This document shows positions 53,879-60,605 of a stretch of 60,834 nt of DNA, in pieces. The DNA is from Gammaproteobacteria bacterium (GTDB lineage: Bacteria; Pseudomonadota; Gammaproteobacteria; Steroidobacterales; Steroidobacteraceae). The stretch is taken from NCBI GenBank assembly GCA_018970145.1, contig JAGWWY010000013.1, positions 1 through 60,834 on the forward strand, given 5' to 3'. Numbering within the stretch: the first letter of the stretch is position 1; each line of letters starts with the position of its first letter. The notes below the pieces were generated by a model that was not told the DNA's origin, made no database searches, and saw only the letters and a list, made by a program, of their open reading frames with translations. Made by a program: the position numbers and the translations under genes.

Positions 53879-55132
53879 TCAACGAAGCAAAGCGACACCG
53901 ACCACCGGCGTTCCATCGCTACCTAATTCCGGCCACACAACAAGCGCTCTATTACCGTTGCTAGCGATACGCGGAAAGCCGGTTGACCGCCCGCGAAGTG
54001 CAGGCTCGGCGATCGGCGCGCCGAACTCAACTTGTCCCTTTTCATTCAGCACTGCCACCTCTACAGCGGGACGGTCTCGCGCACGGCTGATCCAAGTCAA
54101 GAGAAAACCGTCGTGCCAAGCAACCGTATCGACGCGCCCTGATGGAATCGCGGGTAGCTGTAGCTGATGCATACGCGGTTCGTTGCTCAGCGCTTCGGGA
54201 GACTCGGCAACGACATAGCGCAACATCATCTGGTCATCCACAAAGGTTGGCCAAAAGACCAAGCCTTTTCCACTGCCAACGGCGATAGCGGGACCATTGA
54301 CAGGACAGCCTTCAATTTGCCAACCGTCGTTATGTATGACCGTCGACGGCTGCCAGCGTGTCGAGGATCGTTGTGCGATGGAGATATCACGTATTTCATT
54401 GTCAGTGCGATCTCTATAAACGATTAACGTCTGATCAGCCCATCTCGCCATATCGGTCTGACAGCAGCTGCAGGTCTGCTCGTCTATCTCGAACTCTTCA
54501 GAGATTTGATTAGCTCGATCTAGGACGGCAGAGCGCAGCGTCATTGGTGCGCTTTCATGGTCGTGTTCAGAGTGCTCCGAGGTATGGGCGGCGGGTGATG
54601 CGGCGCGGCGCCCATCGAGCCATGCCATCAGGAGCCGATCGTTCCCGGCGGCGATCATCGATACAAAACCGTGCTGTGTTTTTGTACCGTCTCGATGTGG
54701 CGAGATGGGCGTCGACCAGGTGGCTCCCCGATCCGTCGAGCGAACGACGCGAATGTCATACCCTTCTGGCATCGATGGGTCATTTCGCTCCAGCCAGAAC
54801 GTCACCCAATCGCCGTTATCGAGTACCGCAAGCGCCGGAGTATCTGCCCAATTGACGAACCAGTTTGAGCCTTGAGCAATGACACCCCTTCCGGTTTGCT
54901 CGCCATCAAAGTTCAGTGCGAGCCAGTTCAACGCGGTGACTTCCTGCTTGGTGCTCTGCCAAGTCACGATGAATCCGCGATTCGGCTCCAGTGCGACTGA
55001 GGGTTGTCCGCCCGTTGGAGTGTCGCTCAGCTCGACGCGAGAAAATATTGGTCTCGAGTCGGCGTGGGCGACGGCGACCACGCTCAAGACCGACATGAGC
55101 ACCCACAGCGATCTTAGCGCCGGCATTTTCAT
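53879..55132 (-). CDS. Secreted BNR-repeat / sialidase-like beta-propeller protein
   Basis: A 417-residue exported protein with signal peptide (LWVLMSVLSVVAVAHA). The mature part shows repeated beta-propeller strands and an Asp-box, STDRGATWSTP, as found in sialidases and related propellers (S-x-D-x-G-x-x-W). A Cys pair, CSCCQTD, sits in the middle and may bind metal or form disulfides. The catalytic Arg triad and Tyr of true sialidases are not obvious, so activity is open. ATG 55132 has GGAG six bases upstream; ATG 55144 and a GTG lie further up. Confidence 0.75.
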   Translation of the reverse strand: MKMPALRSLWVLMSVLSVVAVAHADSRPIFSRVELSDTPTGGQPSVALEPNRGFIVTWQSTKQEVTALNWLALNFDGEQTGRGVIAQGSNWFVNWADTPALAVLDNGDWVTFWLERNDPSMPEGYDIRVVRSTDRGATWSTPISPHRDGTKTQHGFVSMIAAGNDRLLMAWLDGRRAASPAAHTSEHSEHDHESAPMTLRSAVLDRANQISEEFEIDEQTCSCCQTDMARWADQTLIVYRDRTDNEIRDISIAQRSSTRWQPSTVIHNDGWQIEGCPVNGPAIAVGSGKGLVFWPTFVDDQMMLRYVVAESPEALSNEPRMHQLQLPAIPSGRVDTVAWHDGFLLTWISRARDRPAVEVAVLNEKGQVEFGAPIAEPALRGRSTGFPRIASNGNRALVVWPELGSDGTPVVGVALLR

Positions 55133-55239
55133 TTTGATCTCCATAGCCACAAGACTCTAGCACGTTCGACGTTCGCCACCCGAGGGTGCAGCTTCGTCGC
55201 CGATAAACTTCCCGGGTCGGACAAAGTAGTTGACGCTAA

Positions 55240-55464
55240 TTAGGCGTCGCTACCAAAGTAACGCGCAAGATCCATGACAATATCCACAGATACTCCCCGT
55301 CGACTGTGCACGACATCGTTGATTTGCGGTGTTGGAACATTGAGCGCCCTGGCTAGTGCGTTGGCGCTCAGCCCCATCGATGCCATGAACTCCTCGCGAA
55401 TCACTTCACCAGGATGCACCGGTCGCACGCGGCTATTTGGCGATCTATCGGCTACTTTTTCCAT
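55240..55464 (-). pseudogene. Truncated HigA-type antitoxin paralog
   Basis: A 74-residue frame matching the intact HigA at 56152 over VHPGEVIREEFMA, GLSANALA and ARYFG, but where the intact gene continues with RSWLNL this one has a TAA immediately after Asp-Ala. The missing ~25 residues form the C-terminal helices and no toxin gene precedes it. The helix-turn-helix is complete, so the stub might still bind the higBA operator, but I rate it a decaying duplicate. Confidence 0.65.
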
Positions 55465-55489
55465 CGCTCGAACGCACTCAGAAAATACG

Positions 55490-55792
55490 CTATGCAGGCT
55501 CTGCGACCAACTTGACGCCGAGTGCCGCGCAAACTTTCGAAACAGTATCGAATCTAGGCTGCGCGTCTGCCCGCAGGGCCTTATACAACGCTTCACGAGT
55601 GAGCCCCGTCGATTTCGCGATGTCGGTCATTCCGCGCGCTTTGGCAATATCGCCTAACGTTGCCGCGAGCAGAGCAGGGTCATCTTCCTCAATCACCATC
55701 GTTAGGTACTCGGCAATCGACGCCTCATCGTTAAGGTATTTTGAGACGTCGAACTCTGGTAACTCGGGCGTTTTAACCCTTCGCTGTTTCAT
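55490..55792 (-). CDS. Addiction-module antitoxin, HI1420 type
   Basis: A 100-residue helix-turn-helix protein. The N-terminal FDVSKYLNDEASIAEYL and the C-terminal GMTDIAKSTGLTREALYKAL with ADAQPRFDTVSKVCAALGV are diagnostic of antitoxins paired with HI1419/Gp49-like RelE toxins. Its start lies three bases after the stop of the toxin remnant upstream, the usual toxin-first order. The antitoxin looks intact while the toxin does not, so it is probably an orphan. Confidence 0.85.
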   Translation of the reverse strand: MKQRRVKTPELPEFDVSKYLNDEASIAEYLTMVIEEDDPALLAATLGDIAKARGMTDIAKSTGLTREALYKALRADAQPRFDTVSKVCAALGVKLVAEPA

Positions 55793-55795
55793 TGT

Positions 55796-55975
55796 TTAAT
55801 CGCCTTCGATTAGCCACGTCGCCCGCTGGTGGGCAACACGAATATCACGCTCTTGGGTCGACTTATCACCACCGCCTAACATCACAATCAGCTGTCGACC
55901 CTTGCGCACCCGGAAGTCCGTCCAGCCATACATCGAATTCCGGCAAGGTGCGAACGACGCACAGACACTATCAAT
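55796..55975 (-). pseudogene. Broken HI1419-type (RelE/Gp49-like) toxin gene
   Basis: The 3' part in one frame encodes VRKGRQLIVMLGGGDKSTQE and RDIRVA, the conserved C-terminus of these toxins. In another frame just upstream lies VVRTLPEFDVWLDGL, the conserved N-terminus. About 50 residues that should lie between are absent, so an internal deletion with frameshift has removed the core. The remaining antitoxin follows after three bases. Confidence 0.6.
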
Positions 55976-55999
55976 CGAAATGCTTCTGTTCACACCAGC

Positions 56000-56118
56000 G
56001 GACCAAGGCATCATGAGAAAACTGGACTCAGCGATCCCTTTTGACCATCAATGACTTACACATGTCACCAAGCTGTGTAAAAAAGCATGTGTAAGTAAAT
56101 ATCGTGTTTTTGGCAGGG
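56000..56118. repeat. Dispersed repeat, copy A (shortened)
   Basis: This copy begins near GACCAAGGCATCATGAG and shares the ACTGGACTCAGC segment and the downstream hairpin ACTTACACATG / CATGTGTAAGT with copies B and C, but lacks the tRNA T-arm part. The arms of the hairpin are 11 bases here, longer than in the other copies. Confidence 0.7.
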
Positions 56119-56151
56119 GAACGAATGCTCGCTCGTCTATCGATGTTGTGA

Positions 56152-56451
56152 TCACGCCGCTGCGGGCGATATCTCGCGCTCGATTCGCTTACCGACCGCG
56201 AGTTCTGCAACACGTAAATCGTATGCGGCTTGCAGATTTAGCCAAGACCGGGCGTCGCCACCAAAGTAACGAGCAAGACGCATGGCAGTATCCGCAGACA
56301 CACCCCGTCGACCGCGCACGACATCGTTGATCCGCGGTGTCGGAACATTGAGCGCCTTCGCTAGTGCGTTGGCGCTCAGCCCCAGCGGTGCCATGAACTC
56401 CTCGCGAATTACTTCACCAGGATGCACCGGTCGCATGCCATTTTTGGACAT
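56152..56451 (-). CDS. higA: HigA antitoxin
   Basis: A 99-residue XRE/HigA antitoxin. It has RPVHPGEVIREEFMAPLGLS, the helix-turn-helix ALAKALNVPTPRINDVVRGR and the C-terminal YFGGDARSWLNLQAAYDLRV, all family hallmarks. It neutralises HigB and represses the operon with it. The gene begins ten bases after higB, giving the inverted toxin-first order characteristic of higBA. A palindrome upstream of higB is the likely operator. Confidence 0.92.
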   Translation of the reverse strand: MSKNGMRPVHPGEVIREEFMAPLGLSANALAKALNVPTPRINDVVRGRRGVSADTAMRLARYFGGDARSWLNLQAAYDLRVAELAVGKRIEREISPAAA

Positions 56452-56461
56452 CTATCTCACC

Positions 56462-56740
56462 TCAGTGGTAATCGACGATTTCCACATCAATCGGACCCTG
56501 CTCGGTCCATCCGAAACAAACTCTGTATTGATCATTGATGCGGATGCTGTATTGCCCCTTGCGATCTCCTCGTAACACCTCTAGTCGGTTCTCAGGTGGC
56601 GAGCGCAGGAAGTCGAGGGTGTGAGCAGCATCCAGCATGGCGAGCTTCCGTGCCGCTACGTTCGCGATAGCGCCGAACCGACGTGACTTGCCGGTCTCGC
56701 AGAATCGCCGGGTATCAGGGCAGCGGAAACTCCTTATCAC
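56462..56740 (-). CDS. higB: HigB mRNA-interferase toxin
   Basis: A 92-residue RelE-superfamily toxin. It begins MIRSFRCPDTRRFCETG, then RKLAMLDAAHTLDFLRSPP, RLEVLRGDRKGQYSIRINDQ and YRVCFGWTEQG, and ends DVEIVDYH, with the basic and C-terminal His residues that cleave mRNA on the ribosome. It is full length and followed by its antitoxin, so this module is probably active. Confidence 0.92.
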   Translation of the reverse strand: MIRSFRCPDTRRFCETGKSRRFGAIANVAARKLAMLDAAHTLDFLRSPPENRLEVLRGDRKGQYSIRINDQYRVCFGWTEQGPIDVEIVDYH

Positions 56741-56748
56741 ACTGGCAA

Positions 56749-56775
56749 TCTATAACGCTTAACGATAAGCGTCAA
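56749..56775 (-). promoter_or_regulatory. higBA promoter with overlapping operator palindrome
   Basis: ACGCTTA-ACGA-TAAGCGT (56755-56772) is a perfect inverted repeat lying 14 bases upstream of the higB start. On the minus strand TTGACG (56770-56775) and TATAGA (56749-56754) flank it, 15 bases apart, so HigA binding would cover the promoter. Confidence 0.6.
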
Positions 56776-56927
56776 GTTGTCACTGAGCTTTCCGGTCGAG
56801 ATACCTCATAAGCCCTGAGAGTCGGCTTAAACTTCTGGGAACCCGCGCGGGGGCGTCAGAAACGCGGTTTGACGTTTACGCCTGCGCGGCGATGATCTCG
56901 GATACGCTGCGAATCTGTCTTCTGTGA

Positions 56928-57070
56928 AAGACTGGGCCCGCTTGGATTCGAACCAAGGACTAAGGGATTATGAGAAGACTGGACTCAGCAATCCCTGTTG
57001 GCCTTCAAAGACTTACACGCGTCACTAAGCTGTGTGTAGGAGAATGTGTAAGTAAATATCGGGTTTTGAC
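56928..57070. repeat. Dispersed repeat, copy B, with tRNA 3'-end sequence
   Basis: Read on the minus strand, the right-hand 45 bases give an anticodon loop CTCATAA, a T-arm CTTGG-TTCGAAT-CCAAG and acceptor strand CGGGCCCA, that is the 3' half of a CAT-anticodon tRNA. The 5' half is missing. Next to it AGGGATT / AATCCCT and then ACTTACAC / GTGTAAGT form two hairpins. Copies C and D repeat this layout, so the unit may be an integration site. It separates higBA from the next cassette; apart from it, 56776-57140 holds nothing I recognise. Confidence 0.75.
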
Positions 57071-57140
57071 GCTGGAAATACGGTCAACCGGCGTATTGAT
57101 GCCCGATGCCGTAGTTCGCTATCGGGTAGCGGAATACTTT

Positions 57141-57156
57141 AATTGTATGTACAATT
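57141..57156. promoter_or_regulatory. Palindromic operator upstream of brnT/brnA (first module)
   Basis: AATTGTA-TG-TACAATT is a perfect 7-base inverted repeat ending six bases before the brnT GTG. The core TTGTA-NN-TACAA recurs upstream of the second brnTA module, so it is probably the BrnA binding site. Confidence 0.6.
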
Positions 57157-57162
57157 TAACCC

Positions 57163-57441
57163 GTGCGTATCTCGTTCGATCCAGCTAAAGACGAATGGAA
57201 TATCTGCGTCCGCGGTCTTTCGTTTCTGGCGGCTGCAGACTTTGATTTTGAGAATGCCCTGTATGCCGTCGATGATCGGCACGATTACGGCGAGACGCGC
57301 TAGGTCGCTTTGGGAATGCTGCGCGATCGCCTTCATGTTCTGTGCTTTGTCGAGACTGACGATGGCATTCGTGTCATCAGCTTTCGTAAGGCCAACGCTC
57401 GAGAGGTTAGACGTTATGAAAAAACGCAAATCATTGACTGA
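57163..57441 (+). pseudogene. BrnT toxin gene with an internal amber codon
   Basis: The frame reads as a BrnT ribonuclease toxin: RISFDPAKDEWNICVRGLSF, then VDDRHDYGETR, a TAG at 57301-57303, and it continues VALGMLRDRLHVL and RVISFRKANAREVRRYE, the conserved C-terminus. Only the stop breaks it. Its conserved catalytic His region near the N-terminus is also changed (CVRGLSF in place of the usual His-Gly). The antitoxin gene overlaps its end and is intact. Confidence 0.8.
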
Positions 57442-57694
57442 TTCGAAGGGAGAGGTTCGAGAGGTCTCCTCTACCGATCTGAAGGGATTTCGTGCGGCCC
57501 GAGAGGCGCTCCCGGCGTCAGTTAGGCGCAAGGTTGGCGTCCGAGGGCCGCAGAAGGCACCGACCAAGGAGCGCATCACCATCAGGTTGTCACCTGAAGT
57601 TGTCGCGCGTTTTCGCGCAACAGGCGACGGCTGGCAATCGCGTATGGACGCCGCGCTGCAAGAGTGGCTGCGCAAGCATAAGTCGGCGGCGTGA
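57416..57694 (+). CDS. brnA: BrnA antitoxin
   Basis: A 92-residue ribbon-helix-helix antitoxin. The C-terminal KERITIRLSPEVVARFRATGDGWQSRMDAAL is the conserved BrnA DNA-binding segment. The ATG at 57416 lies inside the end of the broken brnT frame. Since the toxin has a stop codon, this antitoxin may persist as a repressor or as a neutraliser of the second BrnT at 58639. The GNAT gene overlaps its stop. Confidence 0.85.
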   Translation: MKKRKSLTDSKGEVREVSSTDLKGFRAAREALPASVRRKVGVRGPQKAPTKERITIRLSPEVVARFRATGDGWQSRMDAALQEWLRKHKSAA

Positions 57695-58215
57695 TCTGCA
57701 TTAGGCCGTGGGAGAGCAACGATGCCGATAAGCTTTATCGGCTGGTGCGACAATCCGTTACGGAATTGAGCGTCTGGCTGCCTTGGTGCAGGCTCGAGTA
57801 TGCCCGTAACGACACCGACGACTGGATCAGCCACTCTTTGAATGTGTGGTCACATCGAAGTGAATTCCCGATGGCTATCATTAACTGCAACAGCAATGAC
57901 GTTCTTGGCGGAGTCGGCATCAACAAGATCGACTGGGAAACCAAGACGGGAAACCTGGGTTATTGGGTGGGCACGCCTTGGACGGGGCGAGGAATAGCGC
58001 GCACCGCCGCACGGCAGGCAGCCAAACTCGCATTCTCTGAGCTTCAATTAAAGACGCTCGAAATCCTTTGTCATCCCGACAACATTGCGAGCCGAAAGGT
58101 CGCCGAATCCCTCGGTGCGTTAAATGACGGCATTCACGCCAACCGCATCGAACTCCACGGCATCACGGTCGATGCGGTGGTTTACCGAATAGCGAGTGAC
58201 TTCGCATCGCATTGA
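57691..58215 (+). CDS. GNAT-family N-acetyltransferase (RimJ/RimL-like)
   Basis: A 174-residue acetyltransferase of the RimJ/RimL group: ICIRPWESNDADKLYRLV, VGINKIDWETKTGNLGYWVG, TPWTGRGIARTAARQAAKL (acetyl-CoA loop) and EILCHPDNIASRKVAESLGA. It would acetylate an N-terminal or small-molecule amine. It starts at a GTG that overlaps the brnA stop, so it is coupled to that module, and it ends just before repeat copy C. GNAT and toxin-antitoxin genes often travel in mobile gene cassettes. Confidence 0.9.
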   Translation: MICIRPWESNDADKLYRLVRQSVTELSVWLPWCRLEYARNDTDDWISHSLNVWSHRSEFPMAIINCNSNDVLGGVGINKIDWETKTGNLGYWVGTPWTGRGIARTAARQAAKLAFSELQLKTLEILCHPDNIASRKVAESLGALNDGIHANRIELHGITVDAVVYRIASDFASH

Positions 58216-58220
58216 TTTAC

Positions 58221-58363
58221 AAGACTGGGCCCGCTTGGATTCGAACCAAGGACCAAGGGATTATGAGAAGACTGGACTCAGTAATCCCTGTTGGCCATCA
58301 AGCACTTACACGTGTCACTAACCTGTGTGTAAGAGAATGTGCAAGTAAATATCGTGTTTTTGA
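58221..58363. repeat. Dispersed repeat, copy C, with tRNA 3'-end sequence
   Basis: Nearly identical to copy B across about 140 bases, including the minus-strand tRNA 3' half (CTCATAA loop, TTCGAAT T-loop, CGGGCCCA acceptor), the AGGGATT / AATCCCT stem and the downstream hairpin with arms ACTTACAC / GTGCAAGT. Like copy D it is preceded by ATTGATTT and two bases before AAGACTGGG. Confidence 0.78.
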
Positions 58364-58406
58364 CATGCCGTAGGTCGGTTTATGTTCGTAGCCAACCCCT
58401 ACAGAT

Positions 58407-58682
58407 TTATCGAGCTTTAGTGAGTCGATCAGCCATTCGCGTCTGCCAACCGGGACCGGTGGACTTCCACCGCGCGATGACATCGGCAGGCAACCGAATA
58501 GTTATCAACTTTCGAGGATTCGTCGATACCGGGCGTCCCCCTTTTCGAATCGAACCACGCGCGATCATCTCCGACGTCAACTCAGGGAGCTCTTTGTACT
58601 CTTTGACGGTCACAACGTGAGCATCCGACCGTGCGAGGTCAGATTTTAAGGAGCGGCGCGAGGCGCGCTTTTTCGCGGTCAT
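58407..58682 (-). CDS. brnA: BrnA antitoxin (second module)
   Basis: A 91-residue ribbon-helix-helix antitoxin ending PRKLITIRLPADVIARWKST and GPGWQTRMADRL, the BrnA signature. The N-terminal part is Lys/Arg-rich. Its start overlaps the end of the brnT gene, the usual toxin-first layout. It differs clearly from the first BrnA, so the two modules are independent acquisitions rather than a tandem copy. Confidence 0.87.
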   Translation of the reverse strand: MTAKKRASRRSLKSDLARSDAHVVTVKEYKELPELTSEMIARGSIRKGGRPVSTNPRKLITIRLPADVIARWKSTGPGWQTRMADRLTKAR

Positions 58683-58914
58683 TAGCTTTCCTCATGCTGA
58701 ATATGTGGCGGTCACTGCCACGAGGCGTATAACCGATCACGACCAGGCGATCCTTCAACCAACCGAAGCAGATCATTCGGATCTCGCCATAGTCTCGACG
58801 CGTATCCTCGACCTCGAATGTGACCCCCGAAAACACTTTGACGGCATCTTCGAAGTCGAGCCCACGATCCTGAAACGTCTTCGCACGCTTGGCCGGATCA
58901 TAGGTGATGCGCAT
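58639..58914 (-). CDS. brnT: BrnT toxin (second module)
   Basis: A 91-residue BrnT ribonuclease toxin: MRITYDPAKRAKTFQDRGLDF, VEDTRRDYGEIRM, FGWLKDRLVVIGYTPRGSDR and FSMRKANDREKARLA. It appears intact, though the usual His before Gly in the first motif reads Arg-Gly. ATG 58914 is chosen from homology; the frame opens further upstream. It is paired with the overlapping BrnA. Confidence 0.87.
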   Translation of the reverse strand: MRITYDPAKRAKTFQDRGLDFEDAVKVFSGVTFEVEDTRRDYGEIRMICFGWLKDRLVVIGYTPRGSDRHIFSMRKANDREKARLAPLLKI

Positions 58915-58922
58915 CGGCGTTA

Positions 58923-58934
58923 TTGTAACTACAA
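58923..58934. promoter_or_regulatory. Palindromic operator upstream of the second brnTA
   Basis: TTGTA-AC-TACAA lies eight bases upstream of the brnT ATG. It has the same half-sites and 2-base centre as the site at 57141-57156. Confidence 0.55.
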
Positions 58935-59022
58935 ATACCTCTTGGCTCAACTCAGCCTTGACGTACTTCGTTTATTAAAGTACTTTTTACCAGCCCCAGG
59001 CCGATTGCCCGAGAAACCAAAA

Positions 59023-59631
59023 ATGCCGACCGATACTCCACCACAAGACGATTTGTCTTTCCTCCGTACCCTTGCCGAGCGCGGACTTGATGCACCGTTG
59101 ATGGCAGGCCCCTACCTCATCGCCGGCGGCAGCTGGTTCGCTGCGGCAAGCCTCATCCAATGGCCCCTATTGAGAGATCTCGCCGGTCTTAGTGCTGATA
59201 AAGCGGTGGCAGCATGGCTGATTTCAGCGCTCGGCTTCGCTATTCATCTCACCATCCTCATCCGCCGCGATCGAGACAAATTCGAAACTACGAGTAATCG
59301 CGCCGTGAACGCCGTCTGGTCAGGGATCGGCTTTGGCATTTTCGCGTTTTGGGTCGGCGTCACCATGATGGCGTACCAGCGAGACGAACTATTCGTCTTG
59401 AATACAATCAGTCTTCAGGTTCTCAGTGTGTACGGTATCGGCTGGTTAGTGGCCGCCGCCATTACTCGAGAGGGCTGGATGACCGTTACGGCGATAGCCG
59501 CCTTCGGAACTGTTCCTGTACTTGGACTGTTCGTTGGTACCGGACACGAATATTTGATTTACGCGATCGCGCTGGTACTCACCGCGGTAATCCCCGGGGT
59601 GCGCCTACTCCGTAAGGCGCATTCGGTCTGA
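59023..59631 (+). CDS. Integral membrane protein of unknown function
   Basis: A 202-residue protein with about six hydrophobic segments after a polar N-terminus (PLMAGPYLIAGGSWFAAASL, AAWLISALGFAIHLTILI, GIGFGIFAFWVGVTMMAY, VYGIGWLVAAAIT, YLIYAIALVLTAVIPGV). The pattern is common in small membrane proteins that pair with a winged-helix regulator, and such a regulator follows after 11 bases. ATG 59023 was chosen because the upstream frame overlaps the brnT module. I cannot assign a function. Confidence 0.72.
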   Translation: MPTDTPPQDDLSFLRTLAERGLDAPLMAGPYLIAGGSWFAAASLIQWPLLRDLAGLSADKAVAAWLISALGFAIHLTILIRRDRDKFETTSNRAVNAVWSGIGFGIFAFWVGVTMMAYQRDELFVLNTISLQVLSVYGIGWLVAAAITREGWMTVTAIAAFGTVPVLGLFVGTGHEYLIYAIALVLTAVIPGVRLLRKAHSV

Positions 59632-59642
59632 CAGTCATTCCG

Positions 59643-59939
59643 ATGAAGAGCTTTGACATTCATGCCATCGACGAGATCATCCATGGCCGTCTGAGACTCG
59701 GCATCATGGCTTACCTGATCGGGGCAGGCAGTGCGGACTTCAACACTCTCAAACAGCATCTAGAAACGACGGACGGCAACCTATCGGTTCACCTTCGAAA
59801 ACTCGAAGACGCGCGGTACGTCTCAATCGAGAAGTCTTTTAAAGATAGAAAGCCCAGAACCGAAGTCCGGTTGACCGATGAAGGCCGCAAAGCCTTCATC
59901 AGTTACCTCGACTCCCTCACGAAGTTGATCAGCCAATAG
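59643..59939 (+). CDS. Winged-helix transcriptional regulator (HTH_34 type)
   Basis: A 98-residue DNA-binding protein: IHGRLRLGIMAYLIGAGSAD, FNTLKQHLETTDGNLSVHLRKLEDARYV and RKPRTEVRLTDEGRKAF, matching the small PF13601 (transcriptional regulator, winged helix) family, which usually acts as a dimeric repressor with a partner membrane protein. It lies 11 bases after the membrane gene and just before repeat copy D. Confidence 0.9.
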   Translation: MKSFDIHAIDEIIHGRLRLGIMAYLIGAGSADFNTLKQHLETTDGNLSVHLRKLEDARYVSIEKSFKDRKPRTEVRLTDEGRKAFISYLDSLTKLISQ

Positions 59940-59960
59940 ACCGGAAGTTTATTGATTTGT

Positions 59961-60006
59961 AAGACTGGGCCCGCTTGGATTCGAACCAAGGACCACGGAT
60001 TATGAG
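59961..60006. repeat. Dispersed repeat, copy D, tRNA 3'-end part only
   Basis: This copy shares the tRNA 3' half (AAGACTGGGCCCGCTTGGAT through the CTCATAA loop) with copies B and C, then diverges within the anticodon loop. Divergence exactly there fits a tyrosine-recombinase crossover in a tRNA gene, with D as one end of the array. Confidence 0.7.
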
Positions 60007-60479
60007 TAATTTGTACCGCTCGTAATCAGCCATTTTCTGCGGGTTTTTTCACCGTTGAGGCCGGTGTGTAAGCAAATCTCTGGCTACTAGGGAGCGTAAA
60101 TGCACGATTTTCCGCGCTCTAAAGCTGCCGCTCTGATGATATAACTGCACTTCGAAACCAACCGAACCGACAGCACCAACTGTGACGACATTACCACCTA
60201 ACCCGCCAGACCCGACTCGCGCCGCCCAACCGAAACGCAGCAGCGCAACCAAACACACGTCAGGTCAACGGTCTCGCGACAATTATGAATGACTTCCTAA
60301 ATCGTGTATCTCTGCTTCGCCATCGCCCAGATCTCCTGTACCGTTAATGAACATAAAACATGCACTAAAAATACCAGAGCAGGTCATCCAAACCCCCACC
60401 CTAAAATTAGTCGCTGCGTTAACGGATTGGGGTGGAGAGACAAAGACCAATCTTCAGCACCATCAAAGTCGCCCTCGAA
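60007..60479. other. Stretch without a recognisable gene
   Basis: I find no convincing coding frame here. The part 60145-60255 is strongly C-biased on the plus strand (CCCGCCAGACCCGAC and similar), giving an open but low-complexity Gly/Val-rich frame on the minus strand at 60049-60258 that I do not believe. The rest is less GC-rich and ends at the CorC-like remnant. Confidence 0.6.
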
Positions 60480-60605
60480 CTAACTCTGACGGCTCGCAAG
60501 CACTTTATCGATTGCATTGCCATCCATATCGACGACCTCAAATCGCCACCCTGCCCAGACGACAGATTCGCCTGTTTTCGGGAGCTCGCGTTTCAATAGC
60601 AAGAA
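60480..60605 (-). pseudogene. 3' remnant of a CorC/HlyC-type transporter-associated gene cut by the IS
   Basis: From the IS boundary the minus frame reads TRELPKTGESVVWAGWRFEV, then VDMDGNAIDKVLASRQS and a TAG. This is the end of the CorC_HlyC domain (A-G-x-x-F-E-V-x-D-M-D-G-x-x-I-D), found at the C-terminus of hemolysin-like/CorC and MgtE-associated membrane proteins. The 5' part must lie beyond the IS or have moved. Confidence 0.72.

Noticed and set aside
53437..57441. Recoding of TAG as an amino acid, since several frames contain amber codons
   Set aside because: TAG is the normal stop of several intact genes here, for example at 8627-8629, 38440-38442 and 40134-40136.
56000..60006. Integron-type attC array for the repeat-separated cassettes
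   Set aside because: The repeats lack the GTTRRRY / RYYYAAC core sites, no intI is visible, and gene orientations alternate. The tRNA 3' half explains them better.
59961..60040. A complete tRNA-Met gene on the minus strand
   Set aside because: The T-arm and acceptor 3' strand are present but the matching 5' acceptor strand, D-arm and anticodon stem 5' strand are absent in every copy.
60049..60258. A 69-residue Gly/Val-rich gene on the minus strand
   Set aside because: It results from a C-biased stretch and lacks RBS, family likeness or neighbours.
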